A DNA stretch of 64,000 bases from the NCBI GenBank assembly GCA_965279255.1, contig OZ257146.1, positions 930,001 through 994,000 on the forward strand, in the 5' to 3' direction. Below the pieces are notes generated by a model that had not been told where the DNA came from, searched no databases, and saw only the letters and a program-made list of their open reading frames with translations. Shown in pieces: positions 45,468 through 55,408 of the stretch (the stretch's first letter is position 1; each line of letters starts with the position of its first letter). The translations under genes were made by a program, and so were the position numbers. The DNA is from CAMFLJ01 sp965279255. Lineage in GTDB: Bacteria; Actinomycetota; Acidimicrobiia; Acidimicrobiales; Acidimicrobilacustridaceae.

Positions 45468-47044
45468 AGCGCTTCCGTGGGTACTGGTCGCTGATCATCA
45501 TCGTGCTGGTGGCCGCTCTGGCCCTCACGTACACCTTCGCTGCGGGCAACAAGCCGCTGCTGGGCCTCGACCTCCAGGGTGGTGTGTCGGTCGTGCTGCA
45601 GCCCAAGGGCGAGACCGACAGCGACACCATCAACGAGGCCATCGCCATCATCCGCCAGCGCATCGACGCCCTGGGCGTGGCCGAGCCGGAGATCACCCGG
45701 CAGGGCGACAACATCCTCATCCAGATCCCCGGTGTGAAGGACAAGGACCGGGCCATCGCCCTGGTCGGCCAGACCGCCGAGCTGCAGTTCCGACCCGTGC
45801 TCGGCACCTACGACCCGAGCATCGTCACCGACCCGAGCACGACCACCACCACCGTCGACCCGGCCGCGACGACCACGGTCCCCGCCGGAGGCGACCCCTC
45901 GGCCACCACGACCACGACGACGGCGGCCGCCGCCAGCCCCACGGGACTGGCACCCGACGTGTGCGCCACCGGCCTCACCGCCGAGCAGATCAACTCGACC
46001 GGCAACGCCTACCTCCCCCAGTGCGAGAAGGGCGAGCTCGTCGCCGTCTACCAGGTCGGGCCGGTGGCCCTCACCGGTGGCGCCCTCGAGACCGCCCGGG
46101 CCACCCTGAGCAGCTCGTCCAACGAATGGGTCGTCAGCCCCGTCTTCAAGGGCGGCGCCGACGGCATCGGGCTGTTCAACGCCATCGCGGCCAAGTGCAA
46201 CGCCGGCGACGCCAGCTGCCCGGCGAGCTCCGGCGGCCCGGGTCGCCTCGCCATCGTGCTCGACGGTCGCGTGGTGTCGGCCCCGGGCATCCAGCAGGCC
46301 AGCTTCCAGGCCGACCAGATCCAGATCACCGGCGGGCCCTTCACCGAGCGGGAGGCCAAGGACCTGGCCACCTCGCTCAAGTACGGCGCCCTTCCCGTCG
46401 AGCTCGAGCAGCAGCAGGCCCAGATCGTGTCGGCCACCCTCGGCCGTGACGCCCTGCACGCCGGCCTCATCGCCGGCCTCGTGGGCCTCATCCTGGTGAC
46501 CCTCTACATGATCGCCTTCTACCGGGTGCTCGGGGTCCTGTCGATCCTCAAGCTCTTCATCGAGGGTGCCCTGCTCTGGTCGTTGATCGCCTACCTCGGC
46601 ACCAACAACGGCCTGGCCCTCACCCTCGCGGGCATCACCGGCATCATCGTGTCGATCGGCGTCTCGCTCGACTCGAACGTCGTCTACTACGAGCACCTGA
46701 AGGAAGACGTCCACAACGGTCGCACCATCCGCAGCGCCACCGACCGGGCCTTCCACTCGTCGTTCTCCACCATCGTGAAGGCCGACGTCGCCTCGCTCAT
46801 CGGTGCCGGCTTGCTGTGGTGGCTCACCGTCGGCCCGGTCCGCGGCTTCGCCTTCTACCTCGGCCTCTCCACCCTGCTCGACCTGCTCACCTCGTGGGCG
46901 TACATGCGCCCGGTCGTGAAGCTGGCCACCCGTTCCAAGGCGCTCCTCTCCCGCCCGAGGCTGCTCGGCATCCCCGAGGAGGAGGTCCAGCCCACCGGCC
47001 GGGGCCGAGGTCCCGCCCGCTCGACCACAGGAGCGGCCCGATGA
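45464..47044 (+). CDS. secD: protein translocase subunit SecD
   Basis: 526 residues, six membrane helices. With SecF it uses proton flow to pull exported proteins across. N-terminal GLDLQGGVSVVLQ motif; the P1 domain carries a Thr/Ala-rich low-complexity insertion at about 124-160; FTEREAKDLATSLKYGALP precedes TM2; TM4 has SIGVSLDSNVVYYE. The GTG start overlaps yajC, the stop overlaps secF. Confidence 0.95.
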   Translation: MKRFRGYWSLIIIVLVAALALTYTFAAGNKPLLGLDLQGGVSVVLQPKGETDSDTINEAIAIIRQRIDALGVAEPEITRQGDNILIQIPGVKDKDRAIALVGQTAELQFRPVLGTYDPSIVTDPSTTTTTVDPAATTTVPAGGDPSATTTTTTAAAASPTGLAPDVCATGLTAEQINSTGNAYLPQCEKGELVAVYQVGPVALTGGALETARATLSSSSNEWVVSPVFKGGADGIGLFNAIAAKCNAGDASCPASSGGPGRLAIVLDGRVVSAPGIQQASFQADQIQITGGPFTEREAKDLATSLKYGALPVELEQQQAQIVSATLGRDALHAGLIAGLVGLILVTLYMIAFYRVLGVLSILKLFIEGALLWSLIAYLGTNNGLALTLAGITGIIVSIGVSLDSNVVYYEHLKEDVHNGRTIRSATDRAFHSSFSTIVKADVASLIGAGLLWWLTVGPVRGFAFYLGLSTLLDLLTSWAYMRPVVKLATRSKALLSRPRLLGIPEEEVQPTGRGRGPARSTTGAAR

Positions 47045-48243
47045 GCTGGCTGACCCGCCTCAACCGGGGCGACACCGACATCGACTTCCTGAAGGTCTGG
47101 AAGCGCACCCTCATCGTCTCGGCGGTACTGGTCGTCATCAGCGTGCTGTCGCTGTTCACCCGCGGCCTGAACCTCGGCATCGACTTCGAGGGCGGTGTCT
47201 CCTGGGAGGTCTCCGCCCCGGGGGTGTCGGTCAGCGAGGCCCGCTCCGCGCTCGAGAGCGTCGGCGAGGGCAACGCCAAGATCCAGATCGTCGGATCCGA
47301 CATCGTGCGGGTGCAGGGCCCCGAGGCCACCCCCGAGCACGAGGCCGAGGTGCGTCAGAAGCTGGCCGACATCGCCGGCACCGACATCGCCAACGTCAGC
47401 GTCTCGACCGTGGGCGCCTCGTGGGGCAGCGACATCACGAAGTCGGCCGTCCGCGCCCTGATCTTCTTCTTCATCGCCATCCTGCTGTACCTGACCATCC
47501 GGTTGGAGTGGCGCATGGCGGTGGCGGCCATCGTGGCGGTTTTCCACGACGTGCTCATCAGCGTCGGCGTGTACTCGGTCTTCCAGTTCGAGGTCACGCC
47601 GGGCACGGTGATCGCCTTCCTCACCATCCTCGGCTACTCGATCTACGACACGATCGTGGTCGACGACAAGATCAAGGAGAACGAGCGCCTCGTCGGCCAG
47701 AGCGGTCGCATGACCTACGGCCAGATGACCTCGCTCTCGATGAACCAGGTGCTGCTGCGCTCGCTCAACACGAGCATCGTGTCGATCCTGCCGGTCATCT
47801 CCCTGCTCGTGGTCGGCGCCGGCATCATGGGCGCCGTCACCCTCGAGGAGTTCTCGATCGCCCTGCTCGTCGGCATGATCGTCGGCGCCTACTCCTCGAT
47901 CGGCGTGGCCGCTCCGGTGCTGGTCTGGCTCAAGGAGAAGGAGCCCAAGAACCGCACCATCCGAGAGCGGCTCGCCGCTCAGGGCGTCGACGTCACCCAC
48001 AAGGCCCCGAAGGCCGACCGGCCCTCCGGTCAGGCGCTGCTCACGTCCGAGGACGAGTACCGCGGTGAGCCCGATCCGGGTGCGCTCGACCCCGACGGCG
48101 ACGCCGCCTCCGACGCCGACACCACCGGCTCCCCGAAGGCCAAGAGCGCCCCCGCCCGACCCGCTCCGACGACGACGACGCCGCCCGCGCCGTCCTCCAC
48201 GGTCATCCCGCCGCGGCCCCGCAAGAAGGGCCGCAAGCGCTGA
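47041..48243 (+). CDS. secF: protein translocase subunit SecF
   Basis: 400 residues. LGIDFEGGVSWEV follows TM1; TM4 region has YSIYDTIVVDDKIKEN, the expected SecF motif. The last ~75 residues are a disordered Pro/Thr/Asp extension ending in a Lys/Arg-rich stretch, longer than in Escherichia coli. ATGA overlap with secD. Confidence 0.95.
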   Translation: MSWLTRLNRGDTDIDFLKVWKRTLIVSAVLVVISVLSLFTRGLNLGIDFEGGVSWEVSAPGVSVSEARSALESVGEGNAKIQIVGSDIVRVQGPEATPEHEAEVRQKLADIAGTDIANVSVSTVGASWGSDITKSAVRALIFFFIAILLYLTIRLEWRMAVAAIVAVFHDVLISVGVYSVFQFEVTPGTVIAFLTILGYSIYDTIVVDDKIKENERLVGQSGRMTYGQMTSLSMNQVLLRSLNTSIVSILPVISLLVVGAGIMGAVTLEEFSIALLVGMIVGAYSSIGVAAPVLVWLKEKEPKNRTIRERLAAQGVDVTHKAPKADRPSGQALLTSEDEYRGEPDPGALDPDGDAASDADTTGSPKAKSAPARPAPTTTTPPAPSSTVIPPRPRKKGRKR

Positions 48244-48274
48244 CCCGGTGGGCCGGGCGCGTTGCCCGACCCTG

Positions 48275-48280
48275 TACCGT
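48275..48280 (+). promoter_or_regulatory. -10 element of apt
   Basis: TACCGT with a 6-nt spacer to ATG 48287. Confidence 0.45.
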
Positions 48281-48286
48281 GGGGAC

Positions 48287-48883
48287 ATGTCGCCCGCTTC
48301 CGACGCCGCCGCCACCATCACGCGGCTCGTTCGCGACATCCCCGACTGGCCCCAGCCCGGTGTGGTGTTCAAGGACATCACCCCGCTGCTGAACGACGGC
48401 CCCGGCTTCGCCACGGTCATCGACGCCCTGGTCGACGCCGGATCGGTGCCCGGGCGCCGGATCGACCGGGTCATCGGCGTCGAGGCCCGTGGCTTCGTGT
48501 TCGCCGCCCCCGTGGCCTACCGCATCGGTGCCGGGTTCGTGCCGGTGCGCAAGCCGGGCAAGCTCCCGCACGACATCGAGGCCGAGGAGTACGTGCTCGA
48601 GTACGGCGTCGACCTCCTCGAGATCCACCGCGACGCGGTGCACCCCGGCGAGCACGTGCTGATCGTCGACGACGTGCTCGCCACCGGCGGCACGGCGGCC
48701 GCCACCGCCCGCCTGGTCGAGAAGCTCGGCGGGGTCGTGGCCGGGTTCTCGTTCGTCATGGAGCTGGCCTTCCTGCACGGCCGCGACGCCCTTCCGGGCC
48801 ACGACGTGAGCTCGCTGGTCACCTACGGCGCCACCGTCGAGGCCGACGCGCCGGCTCCGGCCACCACAGGAGCAGGGGAGTAG
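48287..48883 (+). CDS. apt: adenine phosphoribosyltransferase
   Basis: 198 residues. It salvages adenine to AMP with PRPP. FKDITPLL and VEARGFVFAAPVAY are family motifs; the PRPP loop is VLIVDDVLATGGTAAA. The apt-rel order is common in actinobacteria. The rel start lies 5 nt after the stop. Confidence 0.95.
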   Translation: MSPASDAAATITRLVRDIPDWPQPGVVFKDITPLLNDGPGFATVIDALVDAGSVPGRRIDRVIGVEARGFVFAAPVAYRIGAGFVPVRKPGKLPHDIEAEEYVLEYGVDLLEIHRDAVHPGEHVLIVDDVLATGGTAAATARLVEKLGGVVAGFSFVMELAFLHGRDALPGHDVSSLVTYGATVEADAPAPATTGAGE

Positions 48884-48888
48884 CGGCG

Positions 48889-51210
48889 GTGGCCACCGTC
48901 GACCGGGTCCTGCCGTGGCGTCGCCACAGCGCGCCCCCGTCGGAGGAGGTCGCCCCCCTCGTCGAGGCGTTCCACGTCCACCACCCGCGTGCGGCCACCA
49001 GCCTCATCACCCGGGCCTACGCCCTCTCGGCCGACGCCCACCGGGGCCAGACCCGCAAGTCGGGCGAGCCCTACGTCACCCATCCGGTGGCGGTGGCCAA
49101 GATCTGCGCCGAGTTCGGCCTCGACGACGTCACCATCGCCGCCGCGCTGCTGCACGACGCGGTGGAGGACACCGGCGTCGACCTCGAGCAGCTCGAGGCC
49201 CAGTTCGGGGCCGAGGTCGCCGGCATCGTCGACGGCGTCACCAAGCTCGACCGCATCAAGTTCGACTCCAAGGAGGCCCAGCAGGCCGCCACGGTGCGCA
49301 AGATGCTGGTCGCCATGGCCAAGGACCTGCGGGTCCTGATCATCAAGCTGGCCGACCGGCTCCACAACATGCGCACCATCGCCGCCATGCCGGCGTGGAA
49401 GCAGGAGCGCACGGCCCAGGAGACCCTCGACATCTACGCGCCGCTGGCCCACCGCCTCGGCATGCAGGAGATGAAGCAGCAGCTCGAGGACCTCTCCTTC
49501 GCCTCGCTGCACCCCAAGCGCTACGCCGAGATCGACCACATGGTCGCCACCCGCTCGCCCGAGCGCGACATCTACCTCACCCAGGTGCTCGAGGACGTGC
49601 GCGAGCGCCTCCACGAGCTGCGCATCACCGCCGACGTCACCGGCCGGCCGAAGCACCTGTGGAGCATCTACGAGAAGATGGTCGTGAAGGGCCGCGACTT
49701 CGACGACATCTTCGACCTCATCGGCATCCGGGTCATCGTCGAGACGGTGAAGGACTGCTATGCCGCGCTGGGCTCCATCCACGCCACGTGGAAGCCGGTG
49801 CAGGGGCGGTTCAAGGACTACATCGCCATGCCCAAGTTCAACCTCTACCAGTCGTTGCACACGACGGTGGTGGGGCCCCAGGGCAAGCCGCTCGAGGTGC
49901 AGATCCGCACCCTCGAGATGCACCAGCGGGCTGAGTACGGCGTCGCCGCCCACTGGAACTACAAGGACAACCACGGCAGCACCGCCGACCTGGCGTGGCT
50001 GAACCGCATCGTCGACTGGCAGACCGAGACCTCCGACCCCACGGAGTTCATGGCCAACCTGAAGGTCGACCTCGAGCAGGACGAGGTCTTCGTCTTCACC
50101 CCGAAGGGCCGGGTCATCACCCTGCCCAAGGGCGCCACGCCGGTCGACTTCGCGTACGCCATCCACACCGAGGTCGGGCACACCTGCATCGGCGCCCGGG
50201 TCAACGGCCGCCTGGTGCCGCTCGACTCCGAGCTGCTGTCGGGCGACTCCGTCGAGATCTTCACCTCCAAGGTGGGCGGCTCGGGCCCGTCACGCGACTG
50301 GCTGAAGTTCGTCGTCACCCACCGGGCGGCCAACAAGATCCGCACCTGGTACTCGAAGGAGCGCCGCGAGGACGCCATCGAGTCCGGCTCGGAGGAGCTG
50401 CTCAAGGCCATGCGCCGCGAGGGCCTGCCGGTGCAGAAGATCCAGCAGTCGAAGACGCTCGACGAGGTCGCCGACGAGCTCAAGTACGCCGACCGCGACG
50501 CCCTCTACGCCGCCATCGGCGAGCACCAGGTCTCCGGCAAGGCCATCGCCGAGCGCCTCCGCCGCCACCTCGAGGACGTCGACCCCACCCGCGAGGAGCA
50601 GCTCCCCACCACCGTGCGGGCTCCCCGCCGATCGGCCCGGGCGGGCAACACCCAGTCGGGCGTGCACGTCGAAGGCCTCGACGACGTCATGGTCCGCCTC
50701 TCCCGCTGCTGCACCCCGGTGCCGGGCGACGAGATCATGGGCTTCGTCACCCGCGGCCGCGGCGTCTCGGTGCACCGGGCCGACTGCGCCAACGCCCAGT
50801 CCCTCGCCGTCGGGCAGTCCGACCGGCTCATCGACGTCGAGTGGGACACCGACATCGCCGCGGTGTTCGTGGCCTCCATCGAGGTCAAGGGCCTCGACCG
50901 GGCCCGCCTCCTGCGCGACGTCTCGGGCGTGCTCGCCGACCACCACGTCAACATCGTGAGCTGCAACACCATCACCGGCTCCGACCGCATCTCCAAGATG
51001 CGCTTCGACTTCGAGCTGGGCGATCCGTCGCACCTCGACTCGGTGGTCGGTGGCATCAAGCAGATCGACGGCGTCTACGACGCCTACCGGGTGCTGCCCG
51101 GCAAGGGTGAGGTCGTGGTCCCGAAGCCCCAGGGTGGCGACGACCACGGCGACGACCACGACGGAGGCCCCGAGCCCGAGGTCGACTCGTCGGCCCCCAT
51201 CAGCCTCTGA
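48889..51210 (+). CDS. rel: bifunctional (p)ppGpp synthetase/hydrolase
   Basis: 773 residues. HD hydrolase domain (about 40-190; HDAVEDT intact), synthetase domain (about 235-350; GRPKHLWSIYEKM, QSLHTTV), TGS domain (about 395-455; VFTPKGRVITLPKGATPVDFAY), a helical/zinc-finger region with LSRCCTPVPGDEI, and a C-terminal ACT domain. Both catalytic halves look complete, so it should make and degrade the alarmone. Start GTG follows apt closely, with no clear ribosome-binding site. Confidence 0.96.
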   Translation: MATVDRVLPWRRHSAPPSEEVAPLVEAFHVHHPRAATSLITRAYALSADAHRGQTRKSGEPYVTHPVAVAKICAEFGLDDVTIAAALLHDAVEDTGVDLEQLEAQFGAEVAGIVDGVTKLDRIKFDSKEAQQAATVRKMLVAMAKDLRVLIIKLADRLHNMRTIAAMPAWKQERTAQETLDIYAPLAHRLGMQEMKQQLEDLSFASLHPKRYAEIDHMVATRSPERDIYLTQVLEDVRERLHELRITADVTGRPKHLWSIYEKMVVKGRDFDDIFDLIGIRVIVETVKDCYAALGSIHATWKPVQGRFKDYIAMPKFNLYQSLHTTVVGPQGKPLEVQIRTLEMHQRAEYGVAAHWNYKDNHGSTADLAWLNRIVDWQTETSDPTEFMANLKVDLEQDEVFVFTPKGRVITLPKGATPVDFAYAIHTEVGHTCIGARVNGRLVPLDSELLSGDSVEIFTSKVGGSGPSRDWLKFVVTHRAANKIRTWYSKERREDAIESGSEELLKAMRREGLPVQKIQQSKTLDEVADELKYADRDALYAAIGEHQVSGKAIAERLRRHLEDVDPTREEQLPTTVRAPRRSARAGNTQSGVHVEGLDDVMVRLSRCCTPVPGDEIMGFVTRGRGVSVHRADCANAQSLAVGQSDRLIDVEWDTDIAAVFVASIEVKGLDRARLLRDVSGVLADHHVNIVSCNTITGSDRISKMRFDFELGDPSHLDSVVGGIKQIDGVYDAYRVLPGKGEVVVPKPQGGDDHGDDHDGGPEPEVDSSAPISL

Positions 51211-51235
51211 GACCGTCAGCTCGGAGTGCGTCCTC

Positions 51236-51298
51236 GGCGTCGCGCTGAACCGGGGGTGAAGCGGCGGTGAAGATGCCCGGGACCGGTGGCGCGACGCC
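51236..51298. repeat. inverted repeat after rel
   Basis: GGCGTCGCGC (51236-51245) and GCGCGACGCC (51289-51298), perfect 10-bp arms with a 43-nt spacer. Possible terminator for the apt-rel operon. Confidence 0.4.
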
Positions 51299-51321
51299 CT
51301 CGGGTCTGTCACGTTCGCACG

Positions 51322-53283
51322 ATGGGGACCGGAGCGGGTACCAGCGCGTGTCTCGGCACCACCTCGGACCGGCCGGTCGGGGCCGGTCGTGGCCTGCGGG
51401 CGGTGGGCGCGCTCGCGCTGGTCCTCGTGCTCGCCGTGGGTGCGTCGCTCAGTGCGGCGACGGTCCCCGCCCTCGCCGGTCCGGTGGTGCCGACCGGCTG
51501 TGTGATCGACATGACCTCGGCCGTCGGCTGGTGGCCGGGTGAGGGCGACCTCACCGGTGCCGTGGGCCCGACGCTGACGGGCTCGACCGGGTTCGCTCCC
51601 GCGGTCGTGGGGCAGGGCATGGTGTTCGGTGTGGGGTCCCGGGCATCGACGGCGGCCTTGCCCGCGGTGTCGTCGGGAGTCTCGGTGGAGGCCTGGGTGC
51701 GGCCGGACCCGCCCAGGAGCACCTCGCAGGCGCTGTTCTCCCGGTGGACGTGGGTTGGCGGAGACAGCGACGACGCGTTCCTCCTGATGCTGAGCCCGAC
51801 CGGCGGGCTCTGGTGGGCGACCGACGATGTGAGCACCCGGTTGCCGCAACCGATCGAGGCCTCGGCCCCGCAACTGTTCGACGGCCAGTTCCACCACGTG
51901 GCGGCGACATGGGACGCGGTCCAGACCGTGGTCTACGTCGACGGGGCGGCGGTGGCATCGCGTCCGTCGGCCGGTGGCGTGATGAACCCGGCTGCCACCA
52001 CCGCGTTCGGGCTCGGCGGGGGTGCCGGCGGTGCGCCGATGTCGTTCGCCGGTGTGATCGACGAGCCTTCCGTGCACTCGAGGGCCCTGACCGCGGCAGA
52101 GGTCGCCACGATCCACGACGCCGGCGCAGCCGGCAAGTGCGCGACCTGGGATCAGCAGGTGCAGATCTCGCGATCAGCGGGCGCAGCCGGTGACGCGTTC
52201 GGGGCCGCCGTCGCTGTCGACGGCGACACCATGGTCGTCGGTGCCTACAACGAGGCCAGCCAACGGGGCCGGGCCCGGGTGTACGTCCGGACCGGGACGA
52301 CGTGGAGCCAGCAGGCGGTGCTGGTGGCGAGTGACTCGCAGCTGGGCGACCTCTTCGGCTGGTCCGTCGCCGTCGACGGCGACACGGTCGTGGTCGGCGC
52401 CAGCGGAAGCGCTCCGGGTGATCCCGGCGCGGCCTACGTCTTCACCCGCACCGGCACGGCATGGTCCCAACAGGCCGTTCTCGCACCAGCCGACGGTCAG
52501 GACGCGGACGAGTTCGGCGGATCGGTCGCCGTCTCGGGCGACTCGGCGTTGGTCGGCGCCTCGGCCAACGATGCGCCGACCTCGAACAGCGGCGCGGCCT
52601 ACGTGTTCGCACGGTCGGGCGGGTCGTGGTCGCAGCAGGCGAAGCTGACCGCCCCGGACGGTGCCGCCGACGACCGCTTCGGCTACTCGGTCGGCCTGGA
52701 CGGGACCACCGCGCTCGTCGGGGCCTTCGGTCACGACACCCTCGCCGGCCCGGACGCGGGGGCGGCGTACGCGTTCCAGCGCGCCGGCGGTGTCTGGTCG
52801 CCCGGATCGGTGCTCCTCGCGCCGGACGGCGCCGAGTCCGACCTCTTCGGCTGGTCGGTGGCGGTGTCGGGCTCGACGGCCTTGGTCGGGTCCTTCCTCG
52901 ACGACGACGAGGGCGACGCGTCGGGCTCGGCGTACGCCTTCGTTCGCTCCGGGCCCACATGGGGCCTGCAGAGCAAGCTGCTCGCCGGCGACGGCACGTC
53001 CGCCGACTTCTTCGGCTGGGCGGTGGCCATCGACGGTGACCGGGCGATCATCGGCGCCATGAACGACGACGCGGTCGCCCTCTTCGCCGGCTCGGCCTAC
53101 GTCGTGGAGCGTTCTGGGACCACGTGGTTCGGCCCCGCCCGGATCGTGGGGAGCGACACGGCCACCGAGGACAGCTTCGGCTACTCGGTCGCCATCAGCG
53201 CCACCACGGCCGTGGCCGGTGCCCCGGGGGCCGATCGCCCTGCTACGGGCAGCGGTTCCGCCTATGTCTTCGTGAGGCGCTGA
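51322..53283 (+). CDS. secreted LamG-FG-GAP repeat protein
   Basis: 653 residues from ATG 51322. A long N-terminus with a hydrophobic core (ALALVLVLAVGASLSAA) is a signal peptide. Residues ~60-270 form a LamG/concanavalin-like domain (WWPGEGDLTGAVG, VSVEAWVRPDP, FHHVAATWD, FAGVIDEPSVHSRAL). Then about seven FG-GAP-like repeats of ~50 residues (DxFGxSVAVDGDTxVVGA ... GAAYVFxRxGxxWSQQA) should fold as a beta-propeller. No membrane anchor or sortase motif, so it is released or loosely bound. Paralogue of the convergent gene. Confidence 0.85.
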   Translation: MGTGAGTSACLGTTSDRPVGAGRGLRAVGALALVLVLAVGASLSAATVPALAGPVVPTGCVIDMTSAVGWWPGEGDLTGAVGPTLTGSTGFAPAVVGQGMVFGVGSRASTAALPAVSSGVSVEAWVRPDPPRSTSQALFSRWTWVGGDSDDAFLLMLSPTGGLWWATDDVSTRLPQPIEASAPQLFDGQFHHVAATWDAVQTVVYVDGAAVASRPSAGGVMNPAATTAFGLGGGAGGAPMSFAGVIDEPSVHSRALTAAEVATIHDAGAAGKCATWDQQVQISRSAGAAGDAFGAAVAVDGDTMVVGAYNEASQRGRARVYVRTGTTWSQQAVLVASDSQLGDLFGWSVAVDGDTVVVGASGSAPGDPGAAYVFTRTGTAWSQQAVLAPADGQDADEFGGSVAVSGDSALVGASANDAPTSNSGAAYVFARSGGSWSQQAKLTAPDGAADDRFGYSVGLDGTTALVGAFGHDTLAGPDAGAAYAFQRAGGVWSPGSVLLAPDGAESDLFGWSVAVSGSTALVGSFLDDDEGDASGSAYAFVRSGPTWGLQSKLLAGDGTSADFFGWAVAIDGDRAIIGAMNDDAVALFAGSAYVVERSGTTWFGPARIVGSDTATEDSFGYSVAISATTAVAGAPGADRPATGSGSAYVFVRR

Positions 53284-53299
53284 CGCACCGATGAGCGCC

Positions 53300-53336
53300 G
53301 ATCGCCGGCGGGTGGTCGGACGTGCCTGCGGCGATC
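53300..53336. terminator. hairpin between convergent LamG/FG-GAP genes
   Basis: GATCGCCG (53300-53307) pairs with CGGCGATC (53329-53336) across a 21-nt loop. Confidence 0.45.
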
Positions 53337-53337
53337 C

Positions 53338-55308
53338 CTAGAAGAGGTTGAACACGTAGGCGGCGCCGGAGTCGACGCCCAGCGGGTCGCGCCCGGGGGC
53401 GCCGGCGGCGGCGGCGACGCTGTTGGCGGCGACGCTGAAGCCGAACTGATCGTTCGGAAGCGGGGCGGGAGCCTGGAGCTTCGCCAGCTGGGACCATGTG
53501 GCCCCGTTGGCGGTGAACACATAGGCGGCCCCGGCGTCGAGGGCTCCGGTGTCGTCGAGGGGGGCGCCCACCAGGGCCGTGCCCAACTGGAGGGCGACCG
53601 CCGTGCCGAACCGACTGCCGGTGGACGGCTCGTTCGGGGTCAGGGAGCCGAGGGCCGCCCACGCGGTGCCGGTGCGCCCGAAGGCGTCGACCCGCCCGCT
53701 GTCGACGAGCGGGGTGTCGGCCAATGGGGCGCCGACCAGCACGAGGTCGCCCTCCAGGGCGACCGAGAGCCCGAACCGGTCGCCGAGCTGCTGAAAGGCG
53801 GGTGCGAGGCGAGCCTGCTGGGCCCAGGTGATGCCCGTGCGTTGGAAGACGAAGGCGGCGCCCTTCGGCGTGACGTCGGGGGAGAGGTCGACCGCTCCCA
53901 CGGCGACCGTGTCGCCGCGAACGCTGACCGAGGTCCCGAACTGGACGGCGGGATCGGGGCTGGGGTCGACGAGCCTCGCCTGCTGGGCCCAGGTGGAGCC
54001 GGTCCGGGTGAAGACGTAGGCGGCCCGTTCGTTCCGGGCCGAACCGATGACGGCGGTGTCGCCGTTCACGGCAACCGAGCCGGCGAAGTTCCCCTGGAAG
54101 CTCGGCTGGGCCGAGACCAACTTGGCCTGCTGGGTCCAGGCCGTGCCGCTGCGGGTGAAGACGTAGGCGGAACCGCCCTGGAAGGCCGCAGGGGTGGGTC
54201 GGTCGAGTGGCGCCCCCACCACCAGGGTGTCGCCGGACAGGGCGACGGACTGGCCGAACTGGGCACCCGCCACGGGGTCGGACGCCACGATCTCGGCCTG
54301 CTGCACCCAGTTGGTGCCGTCACGGACGAAGACGGTCACGACGCCCTGTCCGGTGAGGCCCCGCCTGCCGCCGGGGCTACCGACGACCAGGGTGCTGCCG
54401 CTCGTCGCCACCGCCCAACCGAGGGCGTCTCCACCGACGCCGGTGGTGCCGGTGACCTCGGTCGGCGTGCCGCTGGGGCTCTGCGGCGGGCACTTGCCGG
54501 CGGCGCCGGCGTCGTGGATCGCCGCCACCTCGGCTGGCGTGAGGGCCCGGTCGTAGACCGTGGCCTCGTCGACCACTCCGTCGAACGCCATCGGGGTTCC
54601 CCCGCTCGGCGATCCACCCAACGCGAACTGGGTCGCCGCCGCCGGGTTGATGATCCCACCCGTCGACGGCCGGCTCCCGACCGGGATGCCGTCCAGGTAG
54701 ACGACGGTGTCGTCACTGTCCCAGGTCGCAGCAACGTGGTGGAACTGTCCGTCGAAGATCTGCGGCACGTGGGCGGTGGCGGGGAGGGGTGAGCGGGTTG
54801 ACGTGTCGTCGGTCGCCCACCAGAGGTCACCCGAGGGGCTCAGCATCAGCAGGAACGCATCGTCGGTGTCCCCACCGACCCACGTCCAGCGACTGAAGAT
54901 GGCCTGCACCGTGCCTCCGGGCTCCGGTCGCACCCACGCGTCGACCGACACGCCGGTCGACACCGATGGCAGCGTTGACGAGGTCAACGGCGCCCCTCCG
55001 TGGAGCACGAAGCCCTGGCCGACGACGGCGTCGGTGTAGCCGGCCGTGCCGGAGAGGGCGGGCCCGACAGCTCCGGTGAGCTCGTTCTCCCCCGGCCACC
55101 AGCCGAGCATGTCGACGGGGCTCACGATGCACCCGCCCGTGCCTGCCGCGAGCACCTGAGCCAGTGGGGCGCCGGAGCCGAGTGGGGGGAGGGCGGCGCT
55201 CGATGCCGGTATCTGCCTCGTGACCATCGAGGAGCCGGTCAAGGCGAGCACGCCGAGCGCCACGAGGCACCTCAGCCCTCTGTTCCCGCTCCGCTGGCCC
55301 CCGCCCAT
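53338..55308 (-). CDS. secreted LamG-FG-GAP repeat protein, paralogue of 51322-53283
   Basis: 656 residues from the ATG at 55308. Signal peptide (CLVALGVLALTGSS), a LamG domain with nearly the same blocks as its neighbour (WWPGENELTGAVG, VSVDAWVRPEP, FHHVAATWD, FDGVVDEATVYDRAL), the shared IHDAGAAGKC boundary, then about seven FG-GAP-like repeats. The repeats have diverged more than the LamG part. Tail-to-tail arrangement implies an inverted duplication. Confidence 0.85.
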   Translation of the reverse strand: MGGGQRSGNRGLRCLVALGVLALTGSSMVTRQIPASSAALPPLGSGAPLAQVLAAGTGGCIVSPVDMLGWWPGENELTGAVGPALSGTAGYTDAVVGQGFVLHGGAPLTSSTLPSVSTGVSVDAWVRPEPGGTVQAIFSRWTWVGGDTDDAFLLMLSPSGDLWWATDDTSTRSPLPATAHVPQIFDGQFHHVAATWDSDDTVVYLDGIPVGSRPSTGGIINPAAATQFALGGSPSGGTPMAFDGVVDEATVYDRALTPAEVAAIHDAGAAGKCPPQSPSGTPTEVTGTTGVGGDALGWAVATSGSTLVVGSPGGRRGLTGQGVVTVFVRDGTNWVQQAEIVASDPVAGAQFGQSVALSGDTLVVGAPLDRPTPAAFQGGSAYVFTRSGTAWTQQAKLVSAQPSFQGNFAGSVAVNGDTAVIGSARNERAAYVFTRTGSTWAQQARLVDPSPDPAVQFGTSVSVRGDTVAVGAVDLSPDVTPKGAAFVFQRTGITWAQQARLAPAFQQLGDRFGLSVALEGDLVLVGAPLADTPLVDSGRVDAFGRTGTAWAALGSLTPNEPSTGSRFGTAVALQLGTALVGAPLDDTGALDAGAAYVFTANGATWSQLAKLQAPAPLPNDQFGFSVAANSVAAAAGAPGRDPLGVDSGAAYVFNLF

Positions 55309-55408
55309 GGGGTCAGTGTCCAAGACGGTTGGTCGGCACACCAGGACCTGCTCGGAGCTTTCATCTCCGCTTCAGGCGCTGGCCACCTCGGCCTGCCTCG
55401 AGGAGTGG

